Assembly (NCBI RefSeq): GCF_014646095.1
Contig: NZ_BMMU01000017.1
Coordinates: forward strand, 41,094-105,093
Length of the DNA stretch: 64,000 nucleotides
DNA from: Streptomyces lacrimifluminis
Lineage (GTDB): Bacteria; Actinomycetota; Actinomycetes; Streptomycetales; Streptomycetaceae
Direction of reading: 5' to 3'
A program made the translations under genes and the position numbers. The notes under the pieces are model-generated. The model made no database searches, had not been told where the DNA came from, and was given only the letters and a program-made list of their open reading frames with translations. Each line of letters opens with the position of its first letter. The stretch's first letter is position 1. Positions 34,111 to 42,957 of the stretch are shown piece by piece.

Positions 34111-34965
34111 GTGCTACTCCACAACTCTGACCAGGTCGCTCTGTCGTTCCTGGAGTTGGCGCTCAAGTACATCGATGCCCGGTGGGCGGAGGCGTCGGCG
34201 AAGCAGCGGGACAGCATGACCGACTCGTTGGCGACGGTCGTCCCCGTGCTGGTCAAACCGGGGCGCGGGCGCCCGACGCCCGAGATCCTGCGGCGGGCGC
34301 TGCGCTCGTACGTACTGCCTCCGTCTCGGCGGGAGCGGGAGCGGGAGCGGCCCGAGGAGATCGCTTCGGCTGCGCGGTGGCTTGAGAAGTCGTCGCTGCC
34401 GGTGGCGGAGTTGCAGGAGATCGCTCGGGTTCACGAACTGATCGATGCGCTCGGACGGAAGCTGGACGGCAAGCCTGCGGCGACGCAGACGTACCGGCGG
34501 CGGAGGGCGGTCGCCTTCAACTCCCTTGAGTTCGCTGTTGAGTTGGAGGCATTTCTTTCCAACCCCCTCGGGCGGGTGCGGCGCAAGCGGGGGAAGCGAC
34601 CCGTCCAAGAGGTTGACCGCCGAGTTGTGGTCAACCCTCGGCAGGCGCGGGAGCTGCTGGCGGCCGTGACGTACGTCGGTGGCTATGAGCGGGCGAGCGG
34701 TCGACGGCTGCGGGCCTTCTTCGGATGCCTGTACTACGCGGCCATGCGCCCCGGTGAGGCGCTGGGCCTACGCCGTTCGGACTGCACGCTTCCCGCGAAA
34801 GGCTGGGGTCGTATCGAGCTGACCGAGACGCGTCCGACCGCGGGCAAGGCGTGGACCGACTCGGGCGAGGCGCACGACCGGCGGGGTCTCAAGCAGCGCG
34901 CGCAAGGTGAGGTGCGCATCGTGCCGATTCCGCCTCCGCTGGTGGCGCTGCTCCGTGAGCACTAA
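34105..34965 (+). pseudogene. Tyrosine integrase, internal fragment
   Basis: About 285 codons of a pSAM2-type integrase, from the SAM-like N-terminal domain (SFLELALKYIDARWAEASAK) into the catalytic domain. The first catalytic Arg is present in YYAAMRPGEALGLRRSDC; further motifs (VRIVPIPPPLVALLREH) follow, then a premature TAA at 34965. The HxxR and Tyr motifs are absent, so the protein cannot recombine DNA. The 5' end is fused to the rep fragment. Confidence 0.8.
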
Positions 34966-35240
34966 AAGGGCGTGGGGCTGGTCGTCCGCACCCAGGGTCT
35001 CGTGCTGCGGAACCTCACATGTGGCCAGCGTGAGGGCTGAAGACGGGCTGCGTGGTCACGTGCCCGGGATCTTCACTTGAACGCGGTCAGAAGGAGAGAC
35101 TTGGCTGCCTGCGCAGGGGCGGGACAAGGAGGCGGCAAACGGTCGTTGGCCTGTAGGAAAGCCCGTCAAGATCATTACGTCGCCATTACGTGATCACTGC
35201 CAAACGCCTGCTTTCAGCGGCATCCGCTTGCACACACGCG

Positions 35241-35280
35241 AAGACCCCGTCTTCAGCTAATGCGCTGATGGCGGGGTCTT
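35241..35280 (-). terminator. Terminator downstream of tRNA-Arg
   Basis: AAGACCCCG (35241-35249) pairs with CGGGGTCTT (35272-35280). Read on the minus strand it lies 19 nt after the tRNA 3' end. Arms beginning and ending in AA/TT give short U-tracts in both directions. Confidence 0.75.
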
Positions 35281-35298
35281 TAGGCACCTCATTCAAGG

Positions 35299-35370
35299 TG
35301 CCCCCGGCAGGATTCGAACCTGCGCACACGGCTCCGGAGGCCGTTGCTCTATCCCCTGAGCTACGGGGGC
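35299..35370 (-). tRNA. tRNA-Arg (anticodon CCG)
   Basis: A 72-nt cloverleaf on the minus strand: acceptor GCCCCCG/CGGGGGC, D-arm GCTC/GAGC, anticodon stem ACGGC/GCCGT with loop CTCCGGA (anticodon CCG), 4-nt variable loop, T-arm GCAGG-TTCGAAT-CCTGC, discriminator A. CCA is not encoded. Its 3' end borders the integrative-element remnant. Confidence 0.95.
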
Positions 35371-35521
35371 GTGTCTGGCGCGTTGCGCGGCGACGAGTAG
35401 AACCCTACCAGCTCGTTCGGGGTGATCAGGAACGGGTTTTGGAGGTCGTGGCGGACCTGGCCGGCGGCTGATCGGGTTCGTGGAAGTGGCGAAAAGCCGG
35501 ACGCGGTGGCCGGTCTCGACC

Positions 35522-35534
35522 TACCCTCGACTTG
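35522..35534 (+). promoter_or_regulatory. -10 element of a probable leaderless promoter
   Basis: TACCCT at 35522-35527 ends 6 nt before the GTG at 35534, the spacing expected when transcription begins at the start codon. There is no ribosome-binding site. No good -35 is visible. Confidence 0.45.
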
Positions 35535-36016
35535 TGCCGGGTGTGTCCGGCCGGGTGCTTGTTGTGGACGACAACAAGGTCATCCGGCAGCTGATCAGGG
35601 TCAACCTCGAACTGGAGGGTTTCGAGGTCGTGACCGCGGCTGATGGTGCCGAGTGTCTGGATGTCGTTCATCAGGTGCGCCCCGATGTCGTCACCCTCGA
35701 CGTGGCGATGCCCCGCCTCGACGGTCTGCGTACCGCCGCCCGACTGCGCGCCGATCCCCGTACGCGCGACCTGCCCCTCGCCATCATCAGTGCCTGTACG
35801 CAGTACGAGGTCGAGGCCGGGCTTGAGGTCGGCGTCGACGCGTTTCTGGCCAAGCCCTTCGATCCCTCCGAACTCATCAGCCTCGTACGGCAGTTGGCCG
35901 AGCGTGGGCGGGACGACGCCTCGTTCGAGAGCGCACTCGGACCGCATCTGGGACCCATTGGTTCCCTCGGCGCCCCCACCGAGGCCGAGCGCGCCGGCCG
36001 AGGCGCCGTCGGCTGA
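35534..36016 (+). CDS. Single-domain response regulator
   Basis: A ~160-residue receiver-domain protein. VLVVDDNKVIRQLIRVNLEL holds the acidic pocket, VTLDVAMPRLDGLRTAARLR the phosphoacceptor Asp, ISACTQYEVEAGL the switch Ser, and FLAKPFDPSELI the conserved Lys. There is no output domain, only an Ala/Gly-rich tail of ~30 residues. No histidine kinase gene is adjacent. GTG 35534 is favoured by the likely leaderless promoter; GTG 35543 is also possible. The position next to nrtL-lysA is conserved in Streptomyces as I recall it. Confidence 0.85.
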   Translation: MPGVSGRVLVVDDNKVIRQLIRVNLELEGFEVVTAADGAECLDVVHQVRPDVVTLDVAMPRLDGLRTAARLRADPRTRDLPLAIISACTQYEVEAGLEVGVDAFLAKPFDPSELISLVRQLAERGRDDASFESALGPHLGPIGSLGAPTEAERAGRGAVG

Positions 36017-36264
36017 CCGGGCACCACTCCACCCCCGTTCGGGCACCACTCCGTCGGAACATTGGCGCTGCTCCACGACTCCGCCACCTGGAACCCGGCA
36101 TCATTTCCCCGGGTCCCACCCCATCCCCGCGCGCTCTCCCTGGCCGCGTCCGTCCGCTTCCGTATACGTCCGGCCGACGTCCACCCCTCCGTCCTCCGTC
36201 CACATGCCGGACCCGCCCCAAACGCATTCGCCTACCCACCCCCCTCCTCCCATACGCTTGTCCC

Positions 36265-37305
36265 GTGACCCCCGTCGAGCTCTCCCGTACCGTGCTGTGC
36301 GCGGTGCGTCGTGCTGTCGACGCGGGCGAGCTGAGTGTCGCCGTCCCCGCACGGGCCGTCGTCGCCGCGCCCGGACCAGGTGGTTCCGGGGACTACGCCA
36401 CGAACATCGCGCTGCAGTTGGCCAGGCCCGCCGGGCGCACCCCCCGCTACGTCGCCGAAGTCCTGCGCGAGCGGATCAGTGCCGCGCCCGGCGTCCGGGG
36501 CGTCGAGATCACCGGGCCCGGATTCCTCAACATCAGCCTGGACAGCGCCGCCCCCGCAGCCCTCGTACAGGAGATCCGCGCCCGGGGCCCTCGCTACGGA
36601 CACAGCGGCGCCCTCGCCGGTCAGGTGCTGTCGGTACGGCTTCCGGTCGCGTACGAACCCCGGGCCGAAGTCGTCGCCGACGCGCTCGTACGGATCGTCG
36701 CCACCCAAGGCGCCCGCGTCCATCTCCAGCGTGGCGCCGACGCCTATGACGGCGACCATGACGGCGACCACGACCATGGCCGTGACGTCGGAAGTCTTGA
36801 CCTCCGCACCCTTCCCCCGGCCCCCCGCGACCCCACCCCCCTCGGCCCCGACGCCGCCCGCTGGGCTCTTCTCCACCCCGCGCCGCACGACCGGCCCCGT
36901 ATCGGCGCCGAGCATCTGGTCCAGCGGGAGAGCAACCCTCTCTTCCGGGTGCGCTACGCCTACGCCCGGACCCGCGCCCTCGGCCGTAACGCCGCCGACC
37001 TCGGCTTCACCGCGCACGCCGGTGATCTCACCGACGCACCGGTACCGACCCCTCTTCTCCTCGCCCTCGCCGACCACCCCCGCCTCCTCCTCGGCGCCGC
37101 CACCCACCGCGCCCCGGACCGGCTCGCCCGGCATCTCGTCACCCTTGCCGATGCCACGCTCGCCTTCCTCCCCACCGTGCTGCCGCTCGGCGACGAGAAA
37201 CCCTCGGCCGCCCACCGGGCCCGGCTCGCGCTCGCCGAAGCCGCCGGGACGGTGCTGGCCGGCGGCCTGTCCCTGCTCGGCATCGACGCACCCGAACACC
37301 TTTGA
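36265..37305 (+). CDS. nrtL: ArgS-related anticodon-binding protein NrtL
   Basis: A 346-residue protein with the N-terminal additional domain of arginyl-tRNA synthetases (GDYATNIALQLARPAGRTP, VEITGPGFLNISL) and the C-terminal DALR anticodon-binding domain (FRVRYAYARTRALGRNAADL). The catalytic Rossmann core with HIGH and KMSKS is absent, so it cannot charge tRNA. A His/Asp-rich insertion (YDGDHDGDHDHGRD, ~residue 155-170) replaces part of the missing core. GTG 36265 is preceded by TACGCT ending 6 nt before it, suggesting a leaderless transcript. It lies just upstream of lysA. Function unknown; perhaps tRNA-Arg sensing. Confidence 0.85.
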   Translation: MTPVELSRTVLCAVRRAVDAGELSVAVPARAVVAAPGPGGSGDYATNIALQLARPAGRTPRYVAEVLRERISAAPGVRGVEITGPGFLNISLDSAAPAALVQEIRARGPRYGHSGALAGQVLSVRLPVAYEPRAEVVADALVRIVATQGARVHLQRGADAYDGDHDGDHDHGRDVGSLDLRTLPPAPRDPTPLGPDAARWALLHPAPHDRPRIGAEHLVQRESNPLFRVRYAYARTRALGRNAADLGFTAHAGDLTDAPVPTPLLLALADHPRLLLGAATHRAPDRLARHLVTLADATLAFLPTVLPLGDEKPSAAHRARLALAEAAGTVLAGGLSLLGIDAPEHL

Positions 37306-37345
37306 CATCGAACACCTCTGACATCACCGAGGAAGCCGCACCGCC

Positions 37346-38737
37346 ATGAGCCGTTCCGCACACCCCGCCGGGCCCCGTCACGCCGATGTGCTGCCCGAGG
37401 GTCACCCCTCCGCGCCGCCCGCCGACCTCAATCACCTGGACCGGAAGGTCTGGGCATCGACTGTCACCCGTACGCCCGACGGCGTCGTCAGCGTTGGCGG
37501 GATTGAGGTCACCCGGCTCGCCGAGGAGTTCGGCACCCCCGCCTACCTCATCGACGAAGTCGACTTCCGTGAGCGCGCCCGTGCGTGGCGTACCGCCTTC
37601 GGGGAAGACGCCGACGTCTTCTACGCCGGCAAGGCGTTTCTCTCGCGTGCCGTGGTCCGGTGGCTGCACGAAGAAGGACTCAACCTCGATGTCTGCTCCG
37701 GTGGGGAGCTCACCACCGCTCTCTCCGCCGGTATGCCCGCCGACCGCATCGCCTTCCACGGCAACAACAAGTCCGTCGACGAGATCGAGACCGCCATTCG
37801 CGCCGGGGTCGGGCGGATCGTGCTCGACTCCTTCCAGGAGATCGTGCGCGTCGCCCACATCGCACAGTCCCTCGGCAAGCGGCAGCGCGTGCAGATTCGT
37901 ATCACCGTGGGTGTGGAAGCACATACGCACGAGTTCATCGCCACCGCCCATGAAGACCAGAAGTTCGGGGTTCCGCTCGCCGGCGGGCAGGCCGCCGAGG
38001 CCGTGCGGCGGGCGTTGCAGCTGGATGGGCTTGAGCTCATTGGCATTCACTCGCACATCGGCTCGCAGATCTTCGACATGTCGGGCTTCGAGGTTGCCGC
38101 CCATCGCGTCGTCGGGTTGCTCAAGGACATCCGTGACGAGCACGGTGTCGAGCTGCCCGAGATCGACCTCGGGGGTGGGCTCGGTATCGCCTACACCAGC
38201 GCCGACGACCCCCGTGAGCCGCACGAGATCGCCAAGGCGCTCCACGAGATCGTCAGCCGGGAGTGCGAGGCCGCCAAGCTCCGCACCCCCCGTATCTCGG
38301 TCGAGCCGGGGCGCGCCATCGTCGGGCCCACCGCGTTCACCCTCTACGAGGTCGGCACCATCAAGCCCCTGGAAAACCTCCGCACCTACGTCTCCGTCGA
38401 CGGCGGGATGTCCGACAACATCCGTACCGCGCTGTACGACGCCGAATACAGCGTCGCCCTCGTCTCCCGGACCTCCGAGGCCGCGCCCATGCTCGTCCGG
38501 GTCGTCGGCAAGCACTGCGAGAGCGGGGACATCGTCGTCAAGGACGCCTTCCTGCCCGCCGACCTGGCGCCGGGTGACCTCATCGCGGTGCCGGCGACCG
38601 GTGCGTACTGCCGGTCCATGGCCAGCAACTACAACCACGCCCTGCGCCCGCCCGTCGTCGCCGTGCGCGAGGGGGAGGCCCGGGTGATCGTTCGACGGGA
38701 GACCGAGGAGGATCTGCTCCGGCTCGACGTGGGATGA
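37346..38737 (+). CDS. lysA: Diaminopimelate decarboxylase
   Basis: A 463-residue PLP enzyme that decarboxylates meso-diaminopimelate to lysine, the last step of lysine synthesis. Alanine-racemase-fold barrel: PLP Lys in DVFYAGKAFLSRAV, the glycine-rich phosphate site DLGGGLGIAY, and EPGRAIVGP. The C-terminal beta domain carries YDAEYSVALV, the active-site Cys region VVGKHCESGDIV and the late substrate Tyr region GAYCRSMASNYN. GAGGAAG precedes the ATG. It begins 41 nt after nrtL, and a strong hairpin terminator follows. Confidence 0.96.
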   Translation: MSRSAHPAGPRHADVLPEGHPSAPPADLNHLDRKVWASTVTRTPDGVVSVGGIEVTRLAEEFGTPAYLIDEVDFRERARAWRTAFGEDADVFYAGKAFLSRAVVRWLHEEGLNLDVCSGGELTTALSAGMPADRIAFHGNNKSVDEIETAIRAGVGRIVLDSFQEIVRVAHIAQSLGKRQRVQIRITVGVEAHTHEFIATAHEDQKFGVPLAGGQAAEAVRRALQLDGLELIGIHSHIGSQIFDMSGFEVAAHRVVGLLKDIRDEHGVELPEIDLGGGLGIAYTSADDPREPHEIAKALHEIVSRECEAAKLRTPRISVEPGRAIVGPTAFTLYEVGTIKPLENLRTYVSVDGGMSDNIRTALYDAEYSVALVSRTSEAAPMLVRVVGKHCESGDIVVKDAFLPADLAPGDLIAVPATGAYCRSMASNYNHALRPPVVAVREGEARVIVRRETEEDLLRLDVG

Positions 38738-38753
38738 CGGCAGAATCGCAGGC

Positions 38754-38784
38754 GGCGGCGGAAGATCTCCTGTCTTCCGCCGCC
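38754..38784 (+). terminator. Terminator after lysA
   Basis: GGCGGCGGAAGA pairs with TCTTCCGCCGCC (12 bp, perfect) around a 7-nt loop, 17 nt after the stop codon. Confidence 0.8.
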
Positions 38785-38886
38785 CGGAACACGAAATAGC
38801 CATCTCACGATCCGGACGTTGGATAGAAACTCCAGTCCGGTGAGTGAGACTTATGAACCGTAGACGGTATGAGGAAACGAGGTCGG

Positions 38887-40179
38887 ATGATGCGTACGCG
38901 TCCGCTGAAGGTGGCGCTGCTGGGCTGTGGGGTTGTCGGCTCAGAGGTGGCGCGCATCATGACGACGCACGCCGACGATCTCGCCGCGCGCATCGGTGCT
39001 CCCGTCGAGCTTGCCGGGGTAGCCGTGCGGCGGCCCTCCAAGGTGCGTGAAGGCATCGACCCCGCCCTCGTGACCACGGACGCCACCGCCCTCGTCAAAC
39101 GCGGCGACATCGACGTCGTCGTCGAGGTCATCGGCGGTATCGAGCCCGCGCGCTCCCTCATCACGGCCGCCTTCGAGCACGGTGCGTCGGTCGTCTCGGC
39201 CAACAAGGCCCTCCTCGCCCAGGACGGCGCCGCCCTGCACGCCGCCGCCGAGGAGCACGACGCCGACCTGTACTACGAGGCCGCCGTCGCCGGTGCCATT
39301 CCGCTCATCCGGCCGCTTCGCGAGTCCCTCGCCGGCGACAAGGTGAACCGGGTGCTCGGGATCGTCAACGGCACCACCAACTTCATCCTCGACAAGATGG
39401 ACTCCACCGGGGCCGGGTACCAGGAGGCCCTCGACGAGGCCACCGCCCTCGGGTACGCGGAAGCCGACCCCACCGCCGACGTCGAGGGGTTCGACGCCGC
39501 CGCCAAGGCCGCCATCCTCGCCGGAATCGCCTTCCACACGCGCGTGCGCCTCGACGACGTCTACCGCGAGGGCATGACCGAGGTCACCGCCTCCGACTTC
39601 GCCTCCGCCAGGAACATGGGCTGCACCATCAAGCTGCTCGCCATCTGTGAGCGGGCCGGGGACGGCCGGTCCGTCACCGCGCGTGTGCATCCGGCCATGA
39701 TTCCGCTGACGCACCCGCTCGCCTCCGTGCGCGGCGCCTACAACGCCGTGTTCGTCGAGTCCGACGCCTCCGGTCAGCTGATGTTCTACGGGCCCGGAGC
39801 GGGCGGTGCGCCGACGGCCTCCGCCGTGCTCGGTGACCTCGTCGCCGTGTGCCGAAACCGGCTCAGCGGGACCACCGGCCCCGGCGAGTCGGCGTATGCC
39901 GCGCTGCCTGTTTCGGGCATGGGCGATGTGGTCACTCGCTATCACATCAGCCTTGACGTCGCCGACAAACCGGGTGTTCTCGCCCAGGTGGCCACCGTGT
40001 TCGCCGAGCACGGTGTTTCCATCGATACGGTTCGGCAGACGGGCAAGGACGGCGAGGCCTCCCTTGTCGTCGTCACCCATCGTGCGTCCGACGCCGCCCT
40101 GGGCGGAACCGTCGAGGCGTTGCGCAAGCTCGACACCGTGCGGGGTGTCGCAAGCATCATGCGGGTTGAAGGAGAGTAA
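38887..40179 (+). CDS. hom: Homoserine dehydrogenase
   Basis: A 430-residue enzyme reducing aspartate semialdehyde to homoserine with NAD(P)H, the branch point to threonine and methionine. NAD loop ALLGCGVVGSEVARI, core NKALLAQDGAALH, catalytic region GIVNGTTNFILDKMD and EADPTADVEGFDAAAKAAIL. A C-terminal ACT domain (DVADKPGVLAQVATVFAEHG) suggests feedback by threonine. ATG 38887 is chosen; ATG 38890 and 38869 are alternatives. It begins the hom-thrC-thrB group, which lies 6 nt from thrC. Confidence 0.95.
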   Translation: MMRTRPLKVALLGCGVVGSEVARIMTTHADDLAARIGAPVELAGVAVRRPSKVREGIDPALVTTDATALVKRGDIDVVVEVIGGIEPARSLITAAFEHGASVVSANKALLAQDGAALHAAAEEHDADLYYEAAVAGAIPLIRPLRESLAGDKVNRVLGIVNGTTNFILDKMDSTGAGYQEALDEATALGYAEADPTADVEGFDAAAKAAILAGIAFHTRVRLDDVYREGMTEVTASDFASARNMGCTIKLLAICERAGDGRSVTARVHPAMIPLTHPLASVRGAYNAVFVESDASGQLMFYGPGAGGAPTASAVLGDLVAVCRNRLSGTTGPGESAYAALPVSGMGDVVTRYHISLDVADKPGVLAQVATVFAEHGVSIDTVRQTGKDGEASLVVVTHRASDAALGGTVEALRKLDTVRGVASIMRVEGE

Positions 40180-40185
40180 CCAGCA

Positions 40186-41244
40186 ATGACCCACCAGTGG
40201 CGCGGAATCATCGAGGAGTACCGGGACCGGCTGCCCGTCTCCGCTAGCACGCCGGTCGTGACGCTCCGTGAGGGCGGCACGCCCCTCGTCCCCGCGCAGG
40301 TGCTCTCCGAGCGCACGGGCTGCGAGGTCCACCTCAAGGTGGAGGGCGCCAACCCGACCGGGTCCTTCAAGGACCGCGGGATGACCATGGCCATCACCCG
40401 GGCGAAGGAGGAGGGCGCGAAGGCCGTCATCTGTGCCTCCACGGGCAACACGTCCGCCTCCGCCGCCGCGTACGCCGTGCGCGCGGGGATGGTCTCGGCC
40501 GTTCTCGTGCCGCAGGGCAAGATCGCCCTAGGCAAGATGGGGCAGGCGCTGATCCACGGCGCCAAGATCCTCCAGGTCGAAGGCAACTTCGACGACTGCC
40601 TCACCCTCGCCCGCTCCCTGAGCGACAACTACCCCGTGGCGCTGGTGAATTCGGTGAACCCGGTGCGTATCGAGGGGCAGAAGACAGCCGCCTTCGAGAT
40701 CGTCGACATGCTCGGCGACGCGCCCGACATCCACGTCCTGCCGGTCGGCAACGCGGGCAACATCACCGCGTACTGGAAGGGCTACACCGAGTACGCCGCC
40801 GACGGCATCGCCCGGCGTACCCCGCGCATGTGGGGGTTCCAGGCGGCCGGCAGTGCCCCGATCGTGCGCGGCGAGGTCGTCAAGGACCCCTCGACGCTCG
40901 CCACCGCGATCCGCATCGGCAACCCGGCCTCCTGGAAGCAGGCGCTGGCCGCGCGCGACGAGTCGGGCGGTTTCATCGACGAGGTGACGGACCGTGAGAT
41001 CCTGCGCGCCTACCGGCTGTTGGCCGCGCAGGAGGGCGTTTTCGTCGAGCCCGCGTCCGCCGCGTCCGTGGCCGGTCTGCTGAAGGCGGCCGAGCAGGGC
41101 AAGGTCGACCCGGGCCAGACCATCGTCTGCACGGTCACCGGCAACGGCCTGAAGGACCCGGGCTGGGCCACCGAGGGCGCCCCGCAGCCGGTCGTCGTCC
41201 CGGTGGACGCCGCGACCGCCGCCGAGCGACTCGGACTCGCGTAG
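40186..41244 (+). CDS. thrC: Threonine synthase
   Basis: A 352-residue PLP enzyme converting O-phosphohomoserine to threonine. The PLP Lys lies in GANPTGSFKDRGMTMAI; the substrate loop CASTGNTSASAAAYA and the glycine-rich PLP phosphate site VGNAGNITAYWKGY are intact. Length fits the short bacterial form (~350), without the N-terminal extension of E. coli-type enzymes. It lies 6 nt after hom. A hairpin separates it from thrB. Confidence 0.96.
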   Translation: MTHQWRGIIEEYRDRLPVSASTPVVTLREGGTPLVPAQVLSERTGCEVHLKVEGANPTGSFKDRGMTMAITRAKEEGAKAVICASTGNTSASAAAYAVRAGMVSAVLVPQGKIALGKMGQALIHGAKILQVEGNFDDCLTLARSLSDNYPVALVNSVNPVRIEGQKTAAFEIVDMLGDAPDIHVLPVGNAGNITAYWKGYTEYAADGIARRTPRMWGFQAAGSAPIVRGEVVKDPSTLATAIRIGNPASWKQALAARDESGGFIDEVTDREILRAYRLLAAQEGVFVEPASAASVAGLLKAAEQGKVDPGQTIVCTVTGNGLKDPGWATEGAPQPVVVPVDAATAAERLGLA

Positions 41245-41284
41245 ACCGCGTACTGATCGCCCGAACCGGGGTACTCCCTACGAC

Positions 41285-41332
41285 GGGTGCACAGGGGGCT
41301 TACGACACGCATCGTGCGCCTCCTGTGCGCCC
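41285..41332 (+). terminator. Imperfect hairpin between thrC and thrB
   Basis: GGGTGCACAGG and CCTGTGCGCCC pair with one wobble, 40 nt after thrC. It may partly terminate hom-thrC transcription before thrB, which starts 200 nt later. Confidence 0.5.
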
Positions 41333-41531
41333 TATGTCGCCACAGAACCTTCCTTCGATAAGCTGGAGTGAACCCGCCCGCCGCATATGCCCCCGCGTAT
41401 GGCGCGGCGCCGCGTTGCCCCAGCGGCCCGAGGGTCTCCGCGTAGGTCCTCAGCCGTTTCCCCGTAGCCGTTCTCCAGTGTCGTATCGAAAGTTTTCGAC
41501 GAAATCGCAGCTCAAGGAGAGTCATCGAGCG

Positions 41532-42461
41532 ATGGCCGGTCCAGCGTTCCGCGCCGCCGCCGTCCGGGTGCGCGTCCCCGCCACCAGCGCCAATCTCGGT
41601 CCGGGCTTCGACGCCCTGGGCCTGTCGCTGGGGTTGTACGACGACGTGGTCGTCCGGGTGGCCGACTCCGGGCTGCACATCGACATCGCGGGTGAGGGCA
41701 GCGAGACCCTCCCACGCGACGAGAACCACCTCCTCGTACGGTCCCTGCGCACCGCCTTCGACCTGCTCGGCGGACAGCCGCGCGGTCTTGAGATCGTGTG
41801 CGCCAACCGCATTCCGCACGGGCGGGGACTCGGGTCCTCCTCGGCAGCCATCTGCGCCGGCATCGTCGCCGCGCGGGCCGTCACCATAGGTGGCGACAGC
41901 CGTCTCGACGACGAGGCGCTGCTCGAACTCGCCACCGAGATCGAGGGGCACCCCGACAACGTCGCCGCCTGTCTCCTCGGCGGGTTCACGCTCTCCTGGA
42001 TGGAGGCCGGAGCCGCCCGGGCCATCCGGATGGAACCCGCCGCCTCCGTCGTTCCGGTGGTGTTCGTCCCCGGGAAGCCGGTCCTCACGGAGACCGCGCG
42101 AGGCCTCCTGCCACGCACCGTCCCGCACGTCGACGCCGCGACCAACGCGGGGCGCGCCGCTCTGCTCGTCGAGGCTCTGACCAGGCGTCCCGAGCTGCTG
42201 CTGCCCGCCACCGAGGACCGGCTGCACCAGGACTACCGCGCCCCCGCCATGCCGGAGAGCACGGCGCTGGTGGAGCGGCTGCGGGCCGACGGCATCCCCG
42301 CGGTGATCTCCGGCGCCGGACCCACGGTCCTGGCTCTGGCCGACGAGGCCACCGCCGACAAGGTCTCCCGGCTGGCGGGCGAGGGCTGGGCCGCCAACCG
42401 GCTCGGACTCGACGCCCGGGGGGCGAGCGTGCTGCCGCTCGTGGCCCCCGGAGAGAGCTAG
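41532..42461 (+). CDS. thrB: Homoserine kinase
   Basis: A 309-residue GHMP kinase phosphorylating homoserine, the step before ThrC. N-terminal VRVPATSANLGPGFDALGLS, the ATP loop PHGRGLGSSSAAICAG, and the C-terminal motif VISGAGPTVLALA are all present. The frame is open ~70 codons upstream, but ATG 41532 is chosen because AAGGAGA lies ~12 nt before it and homologues start here. It sits 288 nt after thrC. Confidence 0.95.
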   Translation: MAGPAFRAAAVRVRVPATSANLGPGFDALGLSLGLYDDVVVRVADSGLHIDIAGEGSETLPRDENHLLVRSLRTAFDLLGGQPRGLEIVCANRIPHGRGLGSSSAAICAGIVAARAVTIGGDSRLDDEALLELATEIEGHPDNVAACLLGGFTLSWMEAGAARAIRMEPAASVVPVVFVPGKPVLTETARGLLPRTVPHVDAATNAGRAALLVEALTRRPELLLPATEDRLHQDYRAPAMPESTALVERLRADGIPAVISGAGPTVLALADEATADKVSRLAGEGWAANRLGLDARGASVLPLVAPGES

Positions 42462-42957
42462 GCGACGACATCGACGGGACGCGCACCAGCGAACTTGCGA
42501 CATCCGGCGTTGCCGGGTCCGGCGCCGCGACATTCGGCGCTGCGACATTCAACTACATACGGTTGCCGGATTTGGAGAGGGGGAATGTTTGTTGGATCCG
42601 GTAGTGTTAACCTCAAGTCTGCACCCGACCCCACCATGGCGAGGTGCTTTGTGTCCCCGTCCGGGACAGACATTCTTCCGGGAGCCCCCCAAGCCACTCT
42701 GCGTTTCATGCGGCGTTCGTTTCGTCGTGTGCAGGCACTGAGCGGCATTCAGGGCACGCTCCGGAACCGGTGTGACCAAGCCACCTGACACAGAGCTTCA
42801 GTGTCACGGCTCTGGGAAACGCCATCACCAGAAACCTCTTCCGCCGCTTCGGCGGACCACCGCCCCGGCACGGTCCACTCATGAAGGACCGAAGCCGGAC
42901 AGCAAAACCGGTCGCCGTGCCAGACAGGCCGACGTCCGCTCCAGGGAAGGACCCTTC
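42462..42957 (+). other. Long leader region of rho
   Basis: About 500 nt without a gene. It contains imperfect repeats of GCGACATTC near 42535, a promoter-like TAGTGTTAACCT around 42602, and a compact hairpin CCGCCGcttCGGCGG (~42841-42856) ahead of the rho start. rho genes are commonly autoregulated through their leader; this fits, but I see no decisive element. Confidence 0.45.

Larger units (their letters stand above)
33785..35299. mobile_element. Deleted AICE (pSAM2-like) remnant at a tRNA-Arg gene
   Basis: The rep fragment, the int fragment and ~330 bp of non-coding DNA abut the 3' end of the tRNA-Arg gene, the usual attachment site geometry for actinomycete integrative elements (int next to attachment site). 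Between int and tRNA lie direct repeats of CATTACGT (about 35173-35193), possibly arm-type sites. I did not find a second copy of the tRNA 3' end to mark the other boundary. Confidence 0.7.

Noticed and set aside
37306..37345. Lysine riboswitch upstream of lysA
   Set aside because: The gap after nrtL is only 40 nt, far too short for such an element.
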